Of a DNA stretch of 64,000 nt, positions 40,060-49,700 are shown one piece after another. Every line of letters begins with the position of its first letter. Position 1 is the first letter of the stretch. Origin of the DNA: a virus; the IMG/VR virus record IMGVR_UViG_3300023115_001620, positions 27,023 through 91,022 of that record. One strand, written 5' to 3'. The notes below the pieces were generated by a model. The model made no database searches. It saw only the letters and a program-made list of their open reading frames with translations, and was not told where the DNA came from. The position numbers and the translations under genes were made by a program.

Positions 40060-40581
40060 TTATCTTAAGAACTCTCTCCAATCCAGGCCATATTGGATTG
40101 AGTTTATTCTATGTACTCCTATAATATAAAGTACATAACTCGCTACACTAGATCCACGTCCTACACCCCATACAATGTTGTTCTCACGCATAAAATCTAC
40201 AAGATACACCATATAGCGAAGTAAATCTAGTAAACCCTTTTCTTCATACGCAATAAATTCTTCGTCAATTCTAGCAACTTCATCGTGTGTATTGCATCTT
40301 TGTTCAACCCACGAATATATATCCATATTTTTATATTCATCAGGCATAAACCATTCACCTTGGCATACACCGTCAAAAGTCTTTTGATCTACATCTAGTG
40401 GAATATACTTTTGCAATGGATTCATACCTTGAGCTTCCATTGCACTATTGAACTTGTCAATGTCGTCGCTAGGATCGCATAAAACTACGTGCACTTTGTC
40501 AATATTTCCACTATAGATCATATCAACAAGGTCGCGATTAGAGAAGCGAGGTATACCTAGATCGTCAGTTTTCATAATCAT
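40060..40581 (-). CDS. DnaE-like fragment (bacterial pol III alpha GRGS motif)
   Basis: A 173-residue protein. The C-terminal part IVWGVGRGSSVASYVLYIIG, then HRINSIQYGLDWREFL, closely follows the palm-domain GRGSGAGSLVAYLLG...DP...LLFERFL region of bacterial DNA polymerase III alpha. The rest of DnaE, including the catalytic Asp triad, is absent. Phages of this group carry similar stand-alone proteins as I recall. It could bind nucleotide or mimic a pol III segment. The promoter at 40588-40616 would start transcription at about its first ATG. Confidence 0.78.
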   Translation of the reverse strand: MIMKTDDLGIPRFSNRDLVDMIYSGNIDKVHVVLCDPSDDIDKFNSAMEAQGMNPLQKYIPLDVDQKTFDGVCQGEWFMPDEYKNMDIYSWVEQRCNTHDEVARIDEEFIAYEEKGLLDLLRYMVYLVDFMRENNIVWGVGRGSSVASYVLYIIGVHRINSIQYGLDWREFLR

Positions 40582-40587
40582 GCATGT

Positions 40588-40616
40588 AGTTTAACTGATA
40601 TTAATGAGATTGTCAA
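40588..40616 (-). promoter_or_regulatory. Sigma70-type early promoter of the DnaE-like gene
   Basis: On the minus strand TTGACA (40616-40611), a 17-nt spacer and TAAACT (40593-40588). The predicted start lies at about the ATG (40581), implying a nearly leaderless mRNA or a role mainly for the genes that follow. Confidence 0.65.
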
Positions 40617-40824
40617 GTCCATTTTCGTCTGGACCTTGTTGATTTTTCTTTTGATTCTCAATTCTTTTTTCTTGTAGAGCTATTTTGTATGTGTCAAGTG
40701 CGAGTATTAATTGGTGACGTGTTTCTTCATTAGAAGTAATGAAGTAAATTCTATTAAGTTTATGTATTTTTTCTTCTAGTTCTGCTTCAGTGAGAGTATG
40801 TGCGTCATTGATAAATGGATGCAT
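40591..40824 (-). CDS. Small helical conserved phage protein
   Basis: A 77-residue helical protein (LTEAELEEKIHKLNRIYFIT, QLILALDTYKIALQEKR) with a polar tail. The pattern matches a short conserved family in T4-like marine phages that I recall without function. It is coupled to the structural gene upstream by a 1-nt overlap. Confidence 0.7.
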   Translation of the reverse strand: MHPFINDAHTLTEAELEEKIHKLNRIYFITSNEETRHQLILALDTYKIALQEKRIENQKKNQQGPDENGLDNLINIS

Positions 40825-41411
40825 TATGCACTAAACCTACCCAAATAGTCTGCATAGATAACACTGTTGCCACCGTCGTATGACCAAAATTCTAATATTA
40901 CAGGATCATCTGCACTATCTACTTCCAATGCCATAGGAAATCTAGGACTTTTCTTAATAGATCCGCCACCCAAAGCATTAAAAGTTACATTTACTACATC
41001 TTCTACACCTGGTCCAAACATTTGCACTCTAAAACGTGCTACTCTATCACCGTCTGCTGGGAAGCCTGCTAATGTTAGTTGAATAGTTTGACCTGCTGCT
41101 TCTTGTGCAAATCGTATGCTTTGATACATGCCTTGAGAAAAGTTAATTTCCTGGTTTGATGCTATTCCACTTTTTGCTAGGAAAGACTCTGTACTAGCAT
41201 GCAATGTTCCGTCTGTTAATCTAGTTCCGTTAAAATCGTTTTCAGAAGTAAGTTTTGCAGTACCATTTTGAAGATTTGTAATCTCAGTAGCTGCTACACT
41301 CATCCCAGTTTTGATAATATTAAAATTATCACGAAATCCTTGAGTGTCGTTATCTTGACCTGCTACTGGATAGCTTTCGTCAATTGTTGAACTTATAATG
41401 TTACTTGCCAT
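40824..41411 (-). CDS. Small virion protein with tail-fibre-type N-terminal module
   Basis: A 195-residue protein. The N-terminus STIDESYPVAGQDNDTQGFR, then DNFNIIKTG, resembles the docking module at the start of the larger fibre proteins here (GNDGTGD...R..F.K.N.NF). The remainder is beta-rich (QTIQLTLAGFPADGDRVA, MALEVDSADDPVILEFW). It has a late-promoter motif 22 nt before the ATG and GAGGAAAG. A baseplate, neck or fibre attachment protein is likely. Confidence 0.72.
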   Translation of the reverse strand: MASNIISSTIDESYPVAGQDNDTQGFRDNFNIIKTGMSVAATEITNLQNGTAKLTSENDFNGTRLTDGTLHASTESFLAKSGIASNQEINFSQGMYQSIRFAQEAAGQTIQLTLAGFPADGDRVARFRVQMFGPGVEDVVNVTFNALGGGSIKKSPRFPMALEVDSADDPVILEFWSYDGGNSVIYADYLGRFSA

Positions 41412-41432
41412 AGGTGTCTTTCCTCTTTGTAT

Positions 41433-41439
41433 TATTTAT
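41433..41439 (-). promoter_or_regulatory. Late-promoter motif of the 40.8-41.4 kb virion gene
   Basis: Minus-strand CGATAAATAATAC lies 22 nt before the ATG at 41411. Late spacing and leader are good. Confidence 0.65.
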
Positions 41440-41444
41440 CGTTA

Positions 41445-44400
41445 TTATACATTGAATTGATAGTTTGCGAATACGATGAAAGTTTCATCTGCCTTATCAT
41501 CTGCTCTCACTACAATATATCTATCTATATCATAATTTATCTGTCTTGGATCAAAATTAGCAGCATTAAGATTTCTTATTATATCATCAGAATATCCTGG
41601 TTTACAATAACACAAAGGTATCGCAGGCACATAATCTAACTCTTGTAAACCTTCCTGCGGTGTGCGCATCCATAATGGCAAATAGCTCCTGTTTGTTTCG
41701 CCAATTTGTGCAATATTGTTACGCATATTTGTAAAGTTACTAATATATCTTATGTTATCTTTTGATTGGCTTACTTTCACTGCATCACTGTCTACTTTTA
41801 ATGTGTTTATAGGATCTGGTAAAATCTTGTAGGGTTCTGCATCTGATTTTTGTAATGTGACTGTGACATTGTCTTGATTTTTAATTACGATTTCAAAATC
41901 TTGATCGTCTACATTTAGTTCTGCATCTGGCGAGTCTCTAAGATCAATTGTAAGTATGTCTGCCTCGATGTTTACAAATTTTACTGTTGCTCGCCCATAT
42001 ACTGGTATAACATCATCTCCTGCACCAGTACGAGTTACATCGTCTGCGGAATTGTACTGAATACTATCTACAGTCAGCTGGTTTTGTGTTGCTATTGTAA
42101 ATTTTTCTCTGGTGTTACCATCTGATGTATCTGCAGGATCATACACAGGTATATACACTACTTCATATACTACCTCATTAGTACCAGGTAATTTAGCTAC
42201 AGCTGATTTAATTTGTCCTAAATTATATTTTTTACGCTTTGTATTTTTTGCAGCAGCCGCAGCAAATTCTTTAATTTCTTTTGCTTCTACTCCTGAAAAT
42301 ACAAGTAATTCTAGATTCTTTTGCACACCAAAATCAGGATCTTGCGGCCTATATAATTTATCTTCTTCAAAAATGCTAAAATCACTAGTAAAGCCTTGCA
42401 AATAATATCTTTCTTCTATACTAAGCATAGGCTTCATATAAATTTTTGTGTATTGAGTATTATCATTATCTTCAATAGTAACAGTAAACTCTCTAGAAAC
42501 TGCTGCGTAATTAAATCTATCTCGTGCTTCTACAGTAAATTTAAATTCTCTATCAAAAGATGTGTCGCCTGGAAAGTTGCCATCCCATGTCATACCTGAG
42601 TCGAAATATGTTAAACCTGCGCCATCTGTGTTAGTATACTGTCTAGGCGCACCTATAATTTGACCATCGTAGGTAAGCTTCATGCCGTTGGGTAATTTTC
42701 CAGAAGTAATTATATATACCATTTTTGTATCAGGTACAGTACTTTCAGCTTTTATAGATAACGTGCTTTGGATATTAGCTGTGATATTTCCTAGATTGCT
42801 CGGAGTAAGCCATTTAATTGCACTTTCCACTTCACCTATAGTTTTTACTTCAAATGTTCTTGTACTGCTTGGTATATCTACTTCGTCCCTTGCAGAAATT
42901 ACTATGTTTTTACTGAAAAAGTCATTTTGAAATAACGCTATGCCAATGTTACGACCTTGGTTTAGGGTAGATCTTAAATTAGAACCTAACCCTACTCTAT
43001 CTTCGTTATCTCTTATTAAATCTATTCTAAACGAAGCACTGTCGGTGCCTTTAAAAAATTGACTAATGTTTTGTTTAATTCTAGTTAAACTTGTGCTGGG
43101 TAATTTTAGATTCCATACGTTATTACTTTTAATTTTTATATACGCAGGCCTTCCGTATTTTGATTCTATAGCTTGTTTTACAGCAGTCAATTGTTGCTCT
43201 TGAGTCATACTTTCTAAGTTTTCTGCTACTTGTGTCCAATAATCTGTGTTAAAAACAACAAGTTGATTCCCATCAGGTCCTAGTACAAATTCGTCATTCT
43301 CGTCAATTTGTGCTGTAGTAGAATGTGCTTCTGTACAAATGTATATGAAATTATTACCGCCTACTTCATCTGTGTATGTTACATAGTCGCCAACAAAATA
43401 GTTTGCACCTATTTGAATGTTTTCAGGCGCACCATATGGAAAAATAGGATCATTAGCAGGTGTAGTTTGTACAACATCGTACTCAATATATGGAGTTATA
43501 CTATCAATCCTATACTTGTCGTTATCACTAAATGCAAGTGTTCTGTTTTTATATTTTACTTTTTCTTTTTCATTTAACCTATTAACAAAAATAAAATTAT
43601 TTCCTACATTACCTGTTTGCGATAATACTAAACTAATTTCAGGTGCAAGAGTATCGTCTAAGAAAATTACATCATAATCTGGATTTGAATCATCGACATT
43701 TATAATATTGTAGTTCCTGTTACCAAGAAGAATATTACGCCCTCTCAATGCAAGTAGATCGTTTATGCCATCGTCTAATCCTGTTAGGTCAGTTTTATAA
43801 ATTTTGAAACTGTTTTTGCCTAAAAGCACATCTTCATAGTATGTGCCAAACACTTCAACTGTTTCTAAATCAAAAGTAAGTCTTGTTGCTCTGATTGTAA
43901 ATTTATTATCTTTAACAACAGCAGGTTGATAAGGTAAGTAACCATACACAGTACCATTATAATAATCTAAGCTAAGTCCCTGTGGCAAGACACTTCTGGT
44001 ACCATCGTCGTTTTGTTGCTCCAGTGTGTATCTCACAGTGCCTTCAAGTTGGTCATTTTCAATTGTTTGTATTGGTATAAGAACATAATTATCTGCTCTC
44101 AAAAATCCTAAGTCTTTGGGTGTTAACCATTCCGGAGTTCTAACATTTGTTGCGTCTGCTGTAAACACGCCTGTACCTGTTTGCATCAATGTATTATCTG
44201 CTTTAAGGTAATCATCTCCTACAAGGTAAATTTTAAATTCACGTTTTACAAAAGAGTCTCCGTCAGTCACTGTTACTGCGAATGGATAATATCTATTTAA
44301 TTTTTTAACTTGGTTAGTAGGTTCGCTGTATCCGTATGGTTCTGAATCATAGAAAAAACTACCAAAACCATTATTAGGAAGTTGTGCAAAGTCTAAGGGC

Positions 44401-45935
44401 AAATCGCCATATGGTGATTGATCATATCCGCCTCTTTCTACAAATTGATCTAATGCAAGTAGTGGTTCAACAATACCCTGTAATCTTCCATCGCCTGACA
44501 AAGTCAAACCTGGAGGAAGTGTCCCGTCACCTTCTGCAATAAAATATTCTAATTCGTCACCTGCCGATAAATCTGTATCACTTGCTAGTAAAGCATAGTC
44601 AATTAACTGGTTATCCAATATATACAATTGGTTATTTGATCCAACAGGAAGTAATCCTTCATTAGTAATCCATTCTGGTTCGTCTGGTCCTGTAACAACG
44701 ATCTCGTATGTTCTATCTTCAAAATCATTTCCTACATACGCCCGTAGAGTAAACTTTGATGAAGTATCTCTTTGTACTTCGTATGTTGTGCCTTTAATAT
44801 AAATACCTTCTATTCTACAGCCAGCTGGTAAGTTTCCTGAAATTAATTCAACCCTAGCATTTGTTACATAATTAGCAATCGGTAATCTAATACTTACATT
44901 GCGTCTTTCTACTAAATTGCTTATTTTTGTTCCTGAAGGCAATGACCATAAACTAGGTTTTGTAAATACATCACCTATATCAACTGGTTCTTGAATGTCC
45001 ATTGATTGCTTTGTTGTATTTCCTATTATGTATGGATATTCAGGGGTGGTCAATTCACTATCTGCAAAAGTTAAAAAGTAAGCATAAGTCCCTTGTGGGA
45101 ACTCAGGTGTTACACAAAATCTTCCATTGTGTTCATCCAAGTCACCTTTGCTTTTTCTATATGTGTAATCTTGAATAAAACTACCTGGGGACAACTCTAC
45201 TTCTATGCCATCTATCTTAATTGTATCTTTGTATTTAAACTTATCGGGTCTGTGTTTGTCCGTAGGTAATAAGGCATAGCCAGATCTAAGATTTTTTATT
45301 AAAGATTCATTGTCTAGTGGAGCATCATAACCGTATGGACCATAAATTGGATATCCGTCAAAACAAAATCCTAAAATTTTGCTGTGTCCATCTGGATGTC
45401 TAAGATGATCTTCTTGGTAATTTGTGTTTCTAAAATAATCATTTGACAACCAAAATCTTTCAAGATCCATACCTTTGATCAAATTACTGCTGTGATAATG
45501 ATATGAGCCTTTTTCTTGTGGATGTCCTCCTCCTAGATCTACACCAAAATATTCACCAAAATAAACTGCGTCATAACTGAATCCTCTAGGTGGACGAGAA
45601 TTACTTCCTGGTATACCTGCATCGGCACTTGGAGCAGTGCCAACAACGCCATTTACAAAAATACTGTGTATACCAAATGTACTTACTTGTGGATTTTGTG
45701 TGTTTTGCCCTGCCCTGTAAACAAAATTAAAATCATACTCTTGTTTTTGGATCGTATTAGGGTTAGGACCAAACGTTCTGCCTAAATTAAAATCCCACTC
45801 TAATCCTGCTCGTGCAGGCCACGGATCACCGTCACTTTGGAACCTAATTATATTCTGTCCAAGTGATATATGTGTTGTACTTTTAAAAATCGTTTGATTA
45901 TTGCTAACCGAAATGTTTTTTGGATCAAATGCCAT
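41445..45935 (-). CDS. Large virion fibre protein with YHYH domain and Ig-like repeats
   Basis: A 1,496-residue protein. Residues about 120-300 hold a YHYH domain: GSYHYHSS, GFCFDGYPIYGPYGY and a Lys/Tyr-rich end, a fold otherwise found in secreted bacterial proteins. Afterwards the He_PIG-type Ig signature appears at least four times: LPAGCRIEG, LPPGLTLSGDGRLQG, LPQGLSLDYYNGTVYG and LPNGMKLTYDGQIIGAP. Long beta-rich stretches fill the rest. It is a likely tail fibre or adhesin; the YHYH part may bind metal or glycan. The gene has a late-promoter motif and directly precedes the other fibre genes in transcription. Confidence 0.8.
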   Translation of the reverse strand: MAFDPKNISVSNNQTIFKSTTHISLGQNIIRFQSDGDPWPARAGLEWDFNLGRTFGPNPNTIQKQEYDFNFVYRAGQNTQNPQVSTFGIHSIFVNGVVGTAPSADAGIPGSNSRPPRGFSYDAVYFGEYFGVDLGGGHPQEKGSYHYHSSNLIKGMDLERFWLSNDYFRNTNYQEDHLRHPDGHSKILGFCFDGYPIYGPYGYDAPLDNESLIKNLRSGYALLPTDKHRPDKFKYKDTIKIDGIEVELSPGSFIQDYTYRKSKGDLDEHNGRFCVTPEFPQGTYAYFLTFADSELTTPEYPYIIGNTTKQSMDIQEPVDIGDVFTKPSLWSLPSGTKISNLVERRNVSIRLPIANYVTNARVELISGNLPAGCRIEGIYIKGTTYEVQRDTSSKFTLRAYVGNDFEDRTYEIVVTGPDEPEWITNEGLLPVGSNNQLYILDNQLIDYALLASDTDLSAGDELEYFIAEGDGTLPPGLTLSGDGRLQGIVEPLLALDQFVERGGYDQSPYGDLPLDFAQLPNNGFGSFFYDSEPYGYSEPTNQVKKLNRYYPFAVTVTDGDSFVKREFKIYLVGDDYLKADNTLMQTGTGVFTADATNVRTPEWLTPKDLGFLRADNYVLIPIQTIENDQLEGTVRYTLEQQNDDGTRSVLPQGLSLDYYNGTVYGYLPYQPAVVKDNKFTIRATRLTFDLETVEVFGTYYEDVLLGKNSFKIYKTDLTGLDDGINDLLALRGRNILLGNRNYNIINVDDSNPDYDVIFLDDTLAPEISLVLSQTGNVGNNFIFVNRLNEKEKVKYKNRTLAFSDNDKYRIDSITPYIEYDVVQTTPANDPIFPYGAPENIQIGANYFVGDYVTYTDEVGGNNFIYICTEAHSTTAQIDENDEFVLGPDGNQLVVFNTDYWTQVAENLESMTQEQQLTAVKQAIESKYGRPAYIKIKSNNVWNLKLPSTSLTRIKQNISQFFKGTDSASFRIDLIRDNEDRVGLGSNLRSTLNQGRNIGIALFQNDFFSKNIVISARDEVDIPSSTRTFEVKTIGEVESAIKWLTPSNLGNITANIQSTLSIKAESTVPDTKMVYIITSGKLPNGMKLTYDGQIIGAPRQYTNTDGAGLTYFDSGMTWDGNFPGDTSFDREFKFTVEARDRFNYAAVSREFTVTIEDNDNTQYTKIYMKPMLSIEERYYLQGFTSDFSIFEEDKLYRPQDPDFGVQKNLELLVFSGVEAKEIKEFAAAAAKNTKRKKYNLGQIKSAVAKLPGTNEVVYEVVYIPVYDPADTSDGNTREKFTIATQNQLTVDSIQYNSADDVTRTGAGDDVIPVYGRATVKFVNIEADILTIDLRDSPDAELNVDDQDFEIVIKNQDNVTVTLQKSDAEPYKILPDPINTLKVDSDAVKVSQSKDNIRYISNFTNMRNNIAQIGETNRSYLPLWMRTPQEGLQELDYVPAIPLCYCKPGYSDDIIRNLNAANFDPRQINYDIDRYIVVRADDKADETFIVFANYQFNV

Positions 45936-45953
45936 ACTAAGTTCCTTATACAG

Positions 45954-45960
45954 TATTTAT
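45954..45960 (-). promoter_or_regulatory. Late-promoter motif of the YHYH fibre gene
   Basis: Minus-strand CCGATAAATACTG lies 19 nt before the ATG at 45935, with AAGGAAC between. Confidence 0.65.
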
Positions 45961-45969
45961 CGGACTTAG

Positions 45970-46689
45970 TTATGCAATAGATCCTAAGTCAATTGTCCTT
46001 GGGTCTGGTAAAGCAAAAGTTCCAAAATCTACATTTGCGTCTTCTAACATCCAATCAATTATACTGTTTACAGTGCGCCCTATATCTCCAAAATCAAAGT
46101 ATTGATCAAAGTATGGACCAATAGTAGATGGATCGTATCCATTTATTAAACCTGTAACATTGCCTGTAACATTACCCAAAAATGTTCTTGCTTGTATTGT
46201 GTTAACAGCTAGTATATCATTGTCGTCTGCGTCTAAGTTAGCCGAAAGTTTAGGATCTGATTCATTTTCTAGTTTATCGTTATACTTATTATTAACGTAA
46301 ATAAATCCATTATCTGCAACTTCTACGTCTATACCTATGCCGCCGTGGATTTTAATATTCTGCCCTTGAAGGTATGTTTTTTCACCGTTTTCTACTTCTA
46401 GAGTAATTTCTGTAAATGCATTTGTATCAGAAGCAATTAAAATGTCACCATTTGGAGTTGCGTCTATAAACATATTATCACCAGCAACTAGGGATTTTAA
46501 TCTAATGTCATAATTTACTATATTATCAAAAATACCTATACCTGTGCCTGTATTCGTTACAGTGGTTTTCTCATTGTCACGCAGGTCTAGATCTTCGAAA
46601 TTTCTGTTAACTTTTACAAACGCTTCACGGAGGTCATCTCCTGTACCGTCGTTTGCAATTTGCCCTATGTTTATTAATTCAATTGCCAT
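45970..46689 (-). CDS. Small fibre/virion protein with N-terminal docking module
   Basis: A 239-residue protein starting ELINIGQIANDGTGDDLREA, FVKVNRNFEDLD, the module shared with the 52752-54329 and 54462-62405 products. The centre is beta-rich (FTEITLEVENGEKTYLQGQN, GIGIDVEVADNGFIYVN), and near the end is a GNVTGNVTGLINGYDPS repeat of the tail-fibre type. It probably attaches to the same virion site as the larger fibres. Confidence 0.72.
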   Translation of the reverse strand: MAIELINIGQIANDGTGDDLREAFVKVNRNFEDLDLRDNEKTTVTNTGTGIGIFDNIVNYDIRLKSLVAGDNMFIDATPNGDILIASDTNAFTEITLEVENGEKTYLQGQNIKIHGGIGIDVEVADNGFIYVNNKYNDKLENESDPKLSANLDADDNDILAVNTIQARTFLGNVTGNVTGLINGYDPSTIGPYFDQYFDFGDIGRTVNSIIDWMLEDANVDFGTFALPDPRTIDLGSIA

Positions 46690-46702
46690 CTATTTTTCCT
46701 AA

Positions 46703-49700
46703 TTAACTTACTGTAATGCTGTTATTCATGCCGTTGTGGATACTACACTGGTAGTAATAAGTTCCTGTTCCGTCGATTGTCCATTGCAAAGTTCCTGTAC
46801 CCTGGCCGTCTACGCCTGATGCCTGACTACCGGTACCTGCAACCTGTTGTGTTTTAATATAAAATGGGTGTGCAGAAGCTGTGCTTGCATCAACATTAAA
46901 CTGTACTTTATCACCGTCGTTGTATGCTAGTGTTGGTTGGAACTGGTTATTAAATGTTCCATTTCTGTCCTCACCACTCATGTAGTAATTGTTACCTGCA
47001 TTAGTAACAGTAATCTGATAATCTGGTACAAATGCAGGTGTTAAAGAAGTATCATTAATTGTTACATTTACAGATGCAGTCGGTCCACCTTCAAGTGAAA
47101 GTTGGAAAAATTCATCTCCTTCAGTCACACTATCTTCAACAAATGTAAAGGAAGTAGAAGCACTACCATTTGAGTCTAACACAAAAGCACCAGTTAAACT
47201 ACCTGCTGATATATCCCCCTCTGATATTCCTGTAACTGAATAAGCAATACTGTCACCTTCGTTTCTTCCTGTGGTTGTTAATGTAATAGTTAACGATTCA
47301 CCTTCGTCAACTGACACTGCACTAGGTGTCAGATTGTAAGTTGGAGCAAGGGATGTATCATTGATTGTAATATCAATACTTGTTCCCGGCCCATCTAGTG
47401 TGAGCGTCATAGTTTCTGTACCTTCAGTTGCTACATCCTCAGCAAAAGTAAATGTAAGTTCGTCAGTGTTATTAACAATTGTAAAGTTACCTGTCAAATC
47501 ACCAGCACTTAAATCATTCGCATCAATACCAGTGATTGTATAAGCAACAGGATCACCGGTTGTAATATTAGTTGTCGTTAGAGTAATAGTAACACTATCT
47601 CCTTCATTAACTGTTGTGCTGTCAGCTGTTAGTGTAAATTGCGCTTCAGGAGTCAAACTTGTATCCTTTATCACAACTGATATTTCATCTGCACCGTTAT
47701 TCAGCGTTAGAGTAAAATTATCGTCTCCTTCTGTGGTTGCATCCTCTGTTGTTTGGATCACTACTGATGCAGTGTTATTCAAGATAGTAAAACTTCCACT
47801 TGTAGGCGCTCCGTTGATGTCTGCAGAAGTGACACCTGTGATAGTGTAAGGCACAATTGTTGTATCAGGAATATTTAAAGTATCTAACGTAATAGTAAAG
47901 TTTTGTCCTTCGTTAACTTCGTTTGCAGTTGTAGATAAATTATATGCTTGTGAACCAGCTGTGCTTGTATCTGAAATTGTTATTGAAATACTGTCTTCGC
48001 CGTTTACAAGCGAAAATATTAGTGTTTCTAAACCTTCTGTAGTTGCATCCTCTGAAATTCTTAATATAATAGAAGCAGTATTATTTTGGATGTTTAGATT
48101 ACCACTCAAACTTTCTCCAGCAATATCTTCGCTAGATACGCCAGAGATCAAATATGCAACATTAGTATTATCATCAACATATTCTGTTGTAAGTGTAATT
48201 GTAACATCATCACCTTCAGATACATTTGGAACACTTGCTGATAATGTATATGTAGGAGTGACTGCTACACTTGTATCATTAATTGTAACATCTACAAATT
48301 GTGGTTCATTGTCTAAACTTAATCTAAATGTTTCTGGACCTTCAGTTGTCAAATCAGCACTAACATTGATATTTAATGTTGCAGTTCCTAGTAAAACATT
48401 AAAATTACCTGTCAAACTTTCGTCGTCTATATCTGAAGAAGAAACGCCTGAAATTGTGTATGGAATCTGTACTCCGTCTGCTACATTTGTTGTTGTAAGT
48501 GTAATTGTAAACGAGCCGCCTTCGTTTACAGATACTGTAGATACTTGCAGGTTATAAGTCGGATTAAGTGTGCCTTCTTTGTCAACATCGCCTATCAGCA
48601 TTTGTGTTGCAGAGTTAAATTTATTATAGGCAAAAAGATTAGGACCACCTTTTATACTGCGCTCGTCGCCATAATCGTTATCTAAACCTGTTGTGTAAAT
48701 TTTACTACTACCAGCATTATTTGTTAAGAAATTCAACATTTCAGAAGTAGTAATGTCTGGTTGTATCTGTGCATACAATGCTGCTATACCAGCAACTTGA
48801 GGTGCAGCCATTGATGTACCGCTAATATTCATTATTTTAAAACTTGAATTACTAGGATAATCTCCATCTACAAATTTGTTCACTGTACTAGATGCACTCA
48901 TTATATTCGTGCCAGGAGCATAAATGTTTACACCAGGACCTGATTCCGAACTTACTGCTTTTTGTTCTTTGCCACTCGAATGTATTGAACTATCGATATT
49001 TCCTACCATGAAGGCATTTTGGCTGTGCGGCGAACCTCCTCTATTATAATATCTTGCTCCAAAGAAAGAATCATTAAAAAAGTTATCGTAATCTGCTCCT
49101 CCGGGAACGTCTATCTTCTGGAAACTATTGCCTGCTGCGATACATACATGGACTCCTGCCTCTATAAGTTCTTCAAGGTCAACATCTACCGAAGCTACTC
49201 TAACTCCAAAACGATATCCTGCGCCATCGAACGTGCCTATCATTCCGTAATCTGTGCGTCTAGTGGAGCCTGACCAAGGTGTTCCTCTATATGTTCCGCC
49301 ACTTATACGTGTAAAGTATGTACCATATCCCCAACTCATGTTTACTATTGTAGGACGTTTTGCACCTGTAGCAGCATCTGCTGGTTTATTATTGTGCCAC
49401 TCTTTTATCACATCAAAACAGTCACTAACATCTATACCGGTGCCCGAATCACCGGAACCTTCTAAGCCTGCAACCTTTACACTATAGATTCTAGCATTTT
49501 TCGCCCAACCATAAGTAAGTCCTGCGGCTATACCTGCGCAATGTGTTCCGTGACCATCATAATCTCTGTAATGATTACTACTTTGTGTACCTGGTAAACC
49601 ACTTGCAGAATACCAATCAATTTGCTGCACACGTGAGGTTCCAGAATAATTTTCAAATTCTGGATGATCTACTTGAATACCACTGTCTTGTATAACAATA

